Positions 22,238 through 26,482 of a DNA stretch of 26,482 bases are shown piece by piece; the first letter of the stretch is position 1; every line of letters starts with the position of its first letter. This DNA comes from a virus. The translations under genes were made by a program, and so were the position numbers. Below the pieces are notes generated by a model. The model worked only from the letters and a program-made list of their open reading frames with translations, did no database searches and was not told where the DNA came from. Location of the stretch: the IMG/VR virus record IMGVR_UViG_3300025655_000016, positions 1 through 26,482 of that record, one strand, 5' to 3'.

Positions 22238-23946
22238 TGAGACTGCATCCAGATGACATCCAAGGAAAAGAACTGTGCTATCTGTTGACCATTGACTATC
22301 TTGGCAAGACATACAGATTCAGCACCATACCCATTGACATCGATGACCCACAGACAGGACAGACCCACAGATACAATGGTGGACTGGGTGACCCAAGTAT
22401 TGAACAACAGACAAGTATTGTGGGATTCAATATTGAAGCCAACAGTGTATCCATTGAAGTTGTTTTTGATGATGTGAATTGGATTGCAGAATGGTTGGCC
22501 AATCGAACACTTGAATTGTCTCCAGCTGTGTTGTCAATGGTGATGGTCTCCAATGGCAAAACATCATTCACAGAACAAGACAAGATTCCATTGTTTGCTG
22601 GAAAGGTAGTTGACCCAATCATTGGAACACCAAGAAAGGCAATGGGCAACATCATCTTCAGCATCGAGAATGGATTGAATGTCACCAAAAGAAAGTTGAT
22701 GGCAAACAGTTTTGAGATTGATCCTTTTGTGTTCCCTGGTCTAGACCAACGAGCTGCAACACTTGGAAGAATGATTCAATACCCGGTGGGCAAATATGTT
22801 CCATGGGTGTTTGGTGCATTGGGTGAATGGTATGTCAGAAATACATCCAAGTCTTTTGAGACTTTGAAAGATGCCAAAGTGACACCCACATATATCATCG
22901 ACACAACTGGAAGCGGTGTCAGTTTAGAAATCACATTGATTCTTGCAATGGGTGATGTCGCTGCATCCAGAATCACAATCTTTGACCAAGATGGTGGAAA
23001 TTTCACCAACTATATCAGCACAGCCATCAATGAAGATGGTATCATGTACAGCTACACCACATACCAACTTGGCAGTGTATTATCTGACAATGGATTCACA
23101 CCAGCATTGGATGAAGACCAAACATTCTGGGCTTCATGGGGTGAACATGGAGAAGGTGGACAAGACCCAATCACTGGACAGTCATTGTCTGGTGGTGGCA
23201 ATCTGTGCATCTATCTTCTGGAACTGACTGGTCTCCAGTTCAATCGGTCAGCATGGGAAGGACTCAGACCAGTTTTGAACCGTTACAAGTTCGGTGGGTA
23301 TGTGAATGATCCAGATGTCATTGCATTGGAATGGATGCAAGAAAACATCATTGCCAACTTGCCAATCGAGGTGTTCAACGGACCAGATGGCATTGAACCA
23401 AGATTGAATCTGTACTATCAATCAGAACAAGTGAATCCATCATTCCACATTCTGGAATCAGGAATGTTCCAAGTGGTGACTGGCTTGCAACCATTGGATG
23501 TGGAGCCAGTGAACAAAGTCACAGTCAAGTATGGATATGAAGGCCAGAACAATCATTTCTTGTCCACAATCACCATTGACCCAACAGTCAGTGCCAAAGA
23601 TGTCAATCCATTCTTGGCCAAAGACCCGGTATCTGATATCAGCTATTCCAGATTCGGATTACGTGAAGTTGTCTTGGAACTGCCCTTTGTCTGGGATATG
23701 AACACAGCATATCGAATTGCAAGGGATAAAATCAGAATCAGTGGTCTTGGTGCCTATGGTATCGAGATTCAAGCATTCCCAGCTTTTGGATACTTGGATG
23801 TGGGTGATGTCATATCATTCACCAGCACACAGTTTGGATTGAATGAACACAAGTGCCAAGTGGTGTCCAAGTCATGGAACAATGGACAATGGAGATTCAT
23901 ATTGCATCTTGAATCAAATCCATTGGTGAATCCAAGACTTGTGTAA
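22234..23946 (+). CDS. Tail hub/baseplate protein
   Basis: The 570-residue protein is encoded between the large tail protein and the lysis genes. Its first 150 residues (KELCYLLTIDYLGKTYRFST, SNGKTSFTEQDKIPLFAGKV, IIFSIENG) have the look of the first hub domain of gp27-like proteins. The C-terminal part (NKVTVKYGYEG, ISFTSTQFGLNEHKCQVVSK) resembles the region that closes the hub and measures out oligosaccharide-like folds in such proteins. These hubs cap the tail tube and open on infection. It starts by ATGA overlap at ATGATG 22234; ATG 22237 is the alternative. The assignment is from position and pattern. Confidence 0.72.
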   Translation: MMRLHPDDIQGKELCYLLTIDYLGKTYRFSTIPIDIDDPQTGQTHRYNGGLGDPSIEQQTSIVGFNIEANSVSIEVVFDDVNWIAEWLANRTLELSPAVLSMVMVSNGKTSFTEQDKIPLFAGKVVDPIIGTPRKAMGNIIFSIENGLNVTKRKLMANSFEIDPFVFPGLDQRAATLGRMIQYPVGKYVPWVFGALGEWYVRNTSKSFETLKDAKVTPTYIIDTTGSGVSLEITLILAMGDVAASRITIFDQDGGNFTNYISTAINEDGIMYSYTTYQLGSVLSDNGFTPALDEDQTFWASWGEHGEGGQDPITGQSLSGGGNLCIYLLELTGLQFNRSAWEGLRPVLNRYKFGGYVNDPDVIALEWMQENIIANLPIEVFNGPDGIEPRLNLYYQSEQVNPSFHILESGMFQVVTGLQPLDVEPVNKVTVKYGYEGQNNHFLSTITIDPTVSAKDVNPFLAKDPVSDISYSRFGLREVVLELPFVWDMNTAYRIARDKIRISGLGAYGIEIQAFPAFGYLDVGDVISFTSTQFGLNEHKCQVVSKSWNNGQWRFILHLESNPLVNPRLV

Positions 23947-23976
23947 ATGAAAATATATTCATGATATTATAGAGAC

Positions 23977-24561
23977 ATGTTAGTATTCATAGACAGACAG
24001 CATGCTGGCAAGCCATCCAGAGTGGATGACCGTGGTGCCGGCTTTGACATCAATCAAGATGGTCAGATATCCAATGATGAAAAAGAAGCACATTGGACTG
24101 GGTATCTTGCTTTGATATTGGAACAGCGATTGATGGACCTTGGACATCAAGTGATTCCCTTGTCTGATGGAACATACACAGAAAGACATATCAGAGTGAA
24201 TGACTATTCAAGTCGGTTTGATTGCAAGATGGTATATCTGGCAATGCATCTGAATGCTGGTGGTGGTGATTATGGTGCATTCTTTTATCATCATCAGTCC
24301 ACACATGGAAAAGAACTGGCAGCTGCAATGGCATCCAGTCTTGGACAAGTCATTCATGTCAAGAAGCAGAAGGCAATTGCATGCAAACCAGATGACTGGA
24401 CAAAGAATGCTTGGCACACCATCAAGAATGTTGGAAAGCCAGTTGCCATCTGTTGTGAACCTTTTTTCATGGATACACACAATGACTTGTTGACACCCTT
24501 TGGAATGTCACAAGTTGCCATTGGCATGGTCCAAGGCATTGAAAGATGGGGTTCACAATGA
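23977..24561 (+). CDS. Endolysin: N-acetylmuramoyl-L-alanine amidase with EF-hand loop
   Basis: The 194-residue protein fits the zinc amidase 3 (LytC-type) family, which cleaves the bond between muramic acid and the peptide stem of peptidoglycan. Zinc ligands are read as H9 (FIDRQHAG), E37 (KEAHWT) and H91 (AMHLNAGG), with catalytic E161 (AICCEPFF). Residues 24-35, DINQDGQISNDE, form a complete EF-hand calcium loop set between the first two ligands, which is unusual. There is no signal peptide, so export depends on the downstream holin candidate, whose start overlaps the stop. The short upstream gap is AT-rich with a TATTAT, and the ribosome site is weak. Confidence 0.87.
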   Translation: MLVFIDRQHAGKPSRVDDRGAGFDINQDGQISNDEKEAHWTGYLALILEQRLMDLGHQVIPLSDGTYTERHIRVNDYSSRFDCKMVYLAMHLNAGGGDYGAFFYHHQSTHGKELAAAMASSLGQVIHVKKQKAIACKPDDWTKNAWHTIKNVGKPVAICCEPFFMDTHNDLLTPFGMSQVAIGMVQGIERWGSQ

Positions 24562-24863
24562 CAGACCAAATGCTTTTTGAAATTCTTACAGGACCAGTGG
24601 CAGCTTTGGCACTTTGTGTCAGTGCCATCTTCTTCATTGGAAGATGGTTGGCACATCATGTTCCAATCTGGGTCGACAGACACATGAAACAGATTGACAA
24701 TATTGTTGAATCCCACAATGAAGACCGCAAGGTATACCGGGAAGGTTTAGAAACCTTGAATGTATCATTGCGTGACTTGAATGGTGAAGTTCATGTCTTG
24801 AAAGATGATGTGCGAGATATCAAACACAATTTGGACAAGGTAGTTCAGGACAAAGCCCAATAA
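24558..24863 (+). CDS. Putative holin (one membrane segment plus coiled coil)
   Basis: The 101-residue protein starts in an ATGA overlap with the amidase stop. It has one clear membrane helix (residues about 11-31, TGPVAALALCVSAIFFIGRW) followed by HHVPIWVDRHMKQ and a long charged coiled coil (RDLNGEVHVLKDDVRDIKHN). Small membrane proteins translationally coupled to the endolysin are usually holins, which open the inner membrane at lysis; a spanin-like role is a second option. Its last 44 bases overlap the 3' end of the opposing minus-strand gene. Confidence 0.7.
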   Translation: MTDQMLFEILTGPVAALALCVSAIFFIGRWLAHHVPIWVDRHMKQIDNIVESHNEDRKVYREGLETLNVSLRDLNGEVHVLKDDVRDIKHNLDKVVQDKAQ

Positions 24864-25368
24864 ACTTGTGGACATGTTCATGGATTCTGATAAATGGAAT
24901 CTGTTTGAAATACACACTGTCAGTATTGTTGAATATCTGGAATGTGGGTAGTGCATCATAGAACTGATGTACATGTTGGAACAATATCTTGGTTTGAACT
25001 GCAGCCACATATGAGCGGTTTTGATAGTGGAATCCCTCGATGGTCCAATCAGACATCAATCCACCAGTCTGGAATGCTGCCAGTCTGGAATCCAGTTCCA
25101 GATGTCGTTCAATTGCTCCGGTCCTTCTCCATCTCAGTGCAAAGTGTGATTGTGGATAGGCCATCCAACATCTTGCACTGATTGTGGTGGTCTGTGCCCC
25201 ATTGACCACAATGAAATCAACACCATGGTCTGTGTCCAATGTGGATGCATTGCAGCTGTGCCATTCACCAGGGAACATGTCTTGCACCATTGGCTTACAG
25301 AACTTGAGAAAGTTCTTTTCACCATATGTCATGCGCTGTTGTCTTGTCATTGTGGGGAAAGTAGCCAT
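24820..25368 (-). CDS. Putative PDDEXK-like nuclease or unknown minus-strand protein
   Basis: This 182-residue minus-strand protein converges on the holin gene and overlaps its end by 44 bases. The core reads DTDHGVDFIVV then TTTISARCW, followed later by WTIEGFHYQNRSYVAAVQTK. This layout (an acidic residue, a strand with D, a second strand) recalls restriction-endonuclease-like folds common in small phage proteins, but the expected lysine of the second strand is missing (ISARC), so activity is doubtful. The start is ATG 25368, six bases from a TATAAT, so the message would be nearly leaderless; upstream in-frame codons to 25506 would read through that promoter and are rejected. Function is unproven. 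Confidence 0.6.
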   Translation of the reverse strand: MATFPTMTRQQRMTYGEKNFLKFCKPMVQDMFPGEWHSCNASTLDTDHGVDFIVVNGAQTTTISARCWMAYPQSHFALRWRRTGAIERHLELDSRLAAFQTGGLMSDWTIEGFHYQNRSYVAAVQTKILFQHVHQFYDALPTFQIFNNTDSVYFKQIPFIRIHEHVHKFIGLCPELPCPNCV

Positions 25369-25374
25369 AACAAC

Positions 25375-25389
25375 ATTATAACACAAATA
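25375..25389 (-). promoter_or_regulatory. Extended -10 promoter giving a near-leaderless transcript
   Basis: On the minus strand a perfect TATAAT (25380-25375) is preceded by TGT, an extended -10 element, with only a poor -35. The start codon lies six bases downstream, so transcription would begin at or next to the A of the ATG. Confidence 0.6.
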
Positions 25390-25405
25390 AAAATAAATGT
25401 TTTTG

Positions 25406-25434
25406 TTGACACATTGTTTTGAACTGTGTATGAT
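25406..25434 (+). promoter_or_regulatory. Strong early promoter
   Basis: TTGACA at 25406-25411 and TATGAT at 25429-25434 have a 17-bp spacer, one mismatch from the sigma70 consensus. This is the best promoter in the genome. It lies 48 bp upstream of the first early gene and reads through the join into the replication operon. It is back to back with the minus-strand promoter, so a protein bound between them could control both. Confidence 0.88.
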
Positions 25435-25481
25435 TATAAACAGATGGACAAACCATCTAACAACAATCAAAGAGGTACAAA

Positions 25482-25742
25482 ATGAGAACACTACAAGATA
25501 CAGCATTGAACATCAGTGATGCATGGATTCATGAAAGAACATTCAGCACTGGTGATGGTCAAGTCAAGTACACAATCACATGGACATATGTTGGTAAATT
25601 CCTGTCCAGAAGAGCAGTGGCCACAGTCAGAAGTGAACAGACTGGACTTGTATTTTCAATGACCAAGACCAACATGACAACAAGAATGGACTTGGCTGAA
25701 ATCATCTTCGCAGATTACACATCATATAAGGCCCGCCAATAA
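25482..25742 (+). CDS. Early protein of unknown function (86 residues)
   Basis: This is the first gene behind the strong early promoter, with the strongest ribosome site in the genome (AGAGGTACAAA directly before ATG 25482). The product is mixed alpha/beta with several Thr-rich strands (VKYTITWTYVG, RAVATVRSEQTGL) and no membrane segment. First early genes of phages often make host-takeover proteins, but nothing here identifies its target. I do not recognise it. Confidence 0.68.
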   Translation: MRTLQDTALNISDAWIHERTFSTGDGQVKYTITWTYVGKFLSRRAVATVRSEQTGLVFSMTKTNMTTRMDLAEIIFADYTSYKARQ

Positions 25743-25762
25743 GGTGGGTCATTGAGGCACAC

Positions 25763-25927
25763 ATGAACAAGATACAAGTGTTAGAAGACAATATCAAGCT
25801 GTTGAAAGACAAGGTTCTGGATGCAGCTGCAGACAAAAACTATTCTGAAATGGCAAGATTGGGTATGATTATATCCATCAATGAAAAATTGATTGAAATC
25901 ATCAAAGCAACAACTGGAGACAAATAA
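25763..25927 (+). CDS. Small helical early protein (54 residues)
   Basis: ATG 25763 follows TTGAGG at six bases and the frame runs to TAA 25925. The product is almost entirely a charged helix (NKIQVLEDNIKLLKDKVLDA then LIEIIKATTGDK), consistent with a small coiled-coil protein. It lies 20 bases after the previous gene and one base before the next, inside the early operon. Function unknown. Confidence 0.62.
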   Translation: MNKIQVLEDNIKLLKDKVLDAAADKNYSEMARLGMIISINEKLIEIIKATTGDK

Positions 25928-25928
25928 C

Positions 25929-26066
25929 ATGACAAGACAACAATCAAAACAACTTGGAACCAACATTGGAATCTTCTTTGTGGCACTTGGAATGGCCATC
26001 TTGATATTCCCATCATTCAAACTGTTGGCATACATTGCCACATTGGTCAATGGGGTGTTGGTATGA
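25929..26066 (+). CDS. Small single-pass membrane protein (45 residues)
   Basis: The frame ATG 25929 to TGA 26066 encodes a basic N-terminus (TRQQSKQ) and one long hydrophobic stretch (residues about 12-43, GIFFVALGMAILIFPSF and LLAYIATLVNGVLV), possibly two short helices. The start lies one base after the previous stop, and the stop overlaps the next start as ATGA, so it is a coupled operon member. An early membrane protein could act in exclusion or alter the host envelope, but no function can be assigned. Confidence 0.6.
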   Translation: MTRQQSKQLGTNIGIFFVALGMAILIFPSFKLLAYIATLVNGVLV

Positions 26067-26266
26067 GAGTCAGAGAACTACACATTGCAATCTGGAAGAC
26101 AGATGATGAATCTGAGGTGGTGACCAAACTGTTTCACACCATGACAGCCGCAAAATTCTGGTTGCTGCAAATGGGTCAAACTGATGACTGGATTGCACTG
26201 AAGGCAACTGAAAAGATGACACCGGGAATGATTGTCCACATCCAACAGACATTCATGTACATATAG
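26063..26266 (+). CDS. Small early protein of unknown function (67 residues)
   Basis: The gene starts by ATGA overlap. The product begins with a strand (RVRELHIAIWKT), continues with a helix (TMTAAKFWLLQMG), and ends in MTPGMIVHIQQTFMYI, a compact alpha/beta plan. It stands eleven bases before the HTH regulator. No family is recognised. Confidence 0.6.
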   Translation: MRVRELHIAIWKTDDESEVVTKLFHTMTAAKFWLLQMGQTDDWIALKATEKMTPGMIVHIQQTFMYI

Positions 26267-26277
26267 GAGAAACAACA

Positions 26278-26482
26278 ATGACACAAGAAATCAGAGACTA
26301 CATCAGAAGACATGGAAGAACAGCAGCCAGAAAGCGGTTTGGTGACATCATAGATAACATTGACATCAAGTTCGATGGAAGAACAGTTGGTGTGGTGAAA
26401 AGATATTGGCATCCACAGTTCACTTGTTATGTGTGGGAAGCAGTATTGACCCATGATGGCCAAACATACAGCCATCTTGATT
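26278..26482 (+). CDS. XRE-like HTH regulator, N-terminal part (continues at base 1)
   Basis: ATG 26278 has AGGAGA nine bases upstream and opens the gene that continues, after 26355, at base 1 and stops at 411. The N-terminal segment MTQEIRDYIRRHGRTAARKR is basic and helical. Bases 26356-26482 repeat 1-127 and encode the same residues, so this copy is truncated only by the window edge. The full product is 162 residues. Confidence 0.8.
   Translation, partial: MTQEIRDYIRRHGRTAARKRFGDIIDNIDIKFDGRTVGVVKRYWHPQFTCYVWEAVLTHDGQTYSHLD
26356..26482. repeat. Terminal direct repeat, right copy (127 bp)
   Basis: This copy is identical to 1-127 and preserves the reading frame of the regulator gene. With the left copy it shows that the unit genome is 26,355 bp and that the window is a complete circular or circularly permuted molecule. 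Confidence 0.95.

Noticed and set aside
25369-25506. Longer start (25506) for the minus-strand gene
   Set aside because: The added 46 residues would be translated from promoter DNA and overlap the divergent early gene; the TATAAT sits six bases from the ATG at 25368.
1-26482. Scarcity of TTAA and CTAG as further restriction avoidance
   Set aside because: TTAA scarcity follows from avoidance of TTA codons and CTAG is rare in many genomes; only GATC shows site-level codon choices I could point to.
1-26482. tRNA genes, CRISPR arrays, integrase and attachment sites, insertion sequences
   Set aside because: I looked for cloverleaf-like strings, regular spacer repeats, tyrosine or serine recombinase motifs and transposase motifs, and saw none.

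Overview
The window is one complete double-stranded DNA bacteriophage genome in circular map form. Bases 1-127 are repeated exactly at 26356-26482, so the unit genome is 26,355 bp, and one regulator gene runs across the join (start at 26278, stop at 411). A tape measure, major tail protein, -1 frameshift tail chaperone and tail hub point to a long non-contractile tail (siphovirus-like). The host cannot be named. It must use classical DnaA boxes, sigma70-type promoters and Shine-Dalgarno leaders, so it is a bacterium. Base use is moderately AT-rich with strong A/T-ending codon preference, which would fit an aquatic phage, but that is a guess. I see no integrase, partition gene, tRNA, CRISPR array, insertion sequence, methyltransferase or DNA polymerase.

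Layout. (1) Early/replication operon, plus strand: a consensus sigma70 promoter at 25406-25434 should drive four small genes (25482-26266), the HTH regulator across the join, a RusA-type resolvase, a primase-like protein and a VirE-type helicase ending at 3034. Most junctions are ATGA overlaps. (2) Non-coding replication region, 3035-3616: an array of paired DnaA boxes on a roughly 22-bp period; a promoter-to-terminator unit that could make an RNA of about 75 nt; and an AT-rich core flanked by two inverted, 10-bp-phased CAGAT arrays. (3) A short accessory block, 3617-4809, with one minus-strand gene and three small plus-strand genes, one very acidic. (4) Late operon from a promoter near 4846: small terminase, a Cys-rich membrane protein and two tandem paralogous XRE-like regulators, then large terminase, portal, scaffold, small beta-rich proteins, a repeat-rich fibre-like protein, a strong terminator, a separate promoter for the major capsid protein, neck proteins, major tail protein, frameshifted chaperone, tape measure, an Asp-box tail protein, tail hub, an amidase with an EF-hand loop and a putative holin. 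(5) A minus-strand gene, 24820-25368, with a nearly leaderless promoter, back to back with the early promoter.

How it works together (inference): host DnaA probably opens the origin, the phage primase-like protein and helicase build the fork with host polymerase, and RusA resolves branched DNA before packaging. Capsid and fibre-like genes have T-rich, high-expression-style codons and their own transcription signals, so both products are probably abundant. Points most worth following are the composite origin with its possible small RNA, the stray origin unit inside a tail gene, the roughly tenfold scarcity of GATC, the fibre-like protein in the head module, the EF-hand amidase, and the regulator cluster inserted between the terminase genes.
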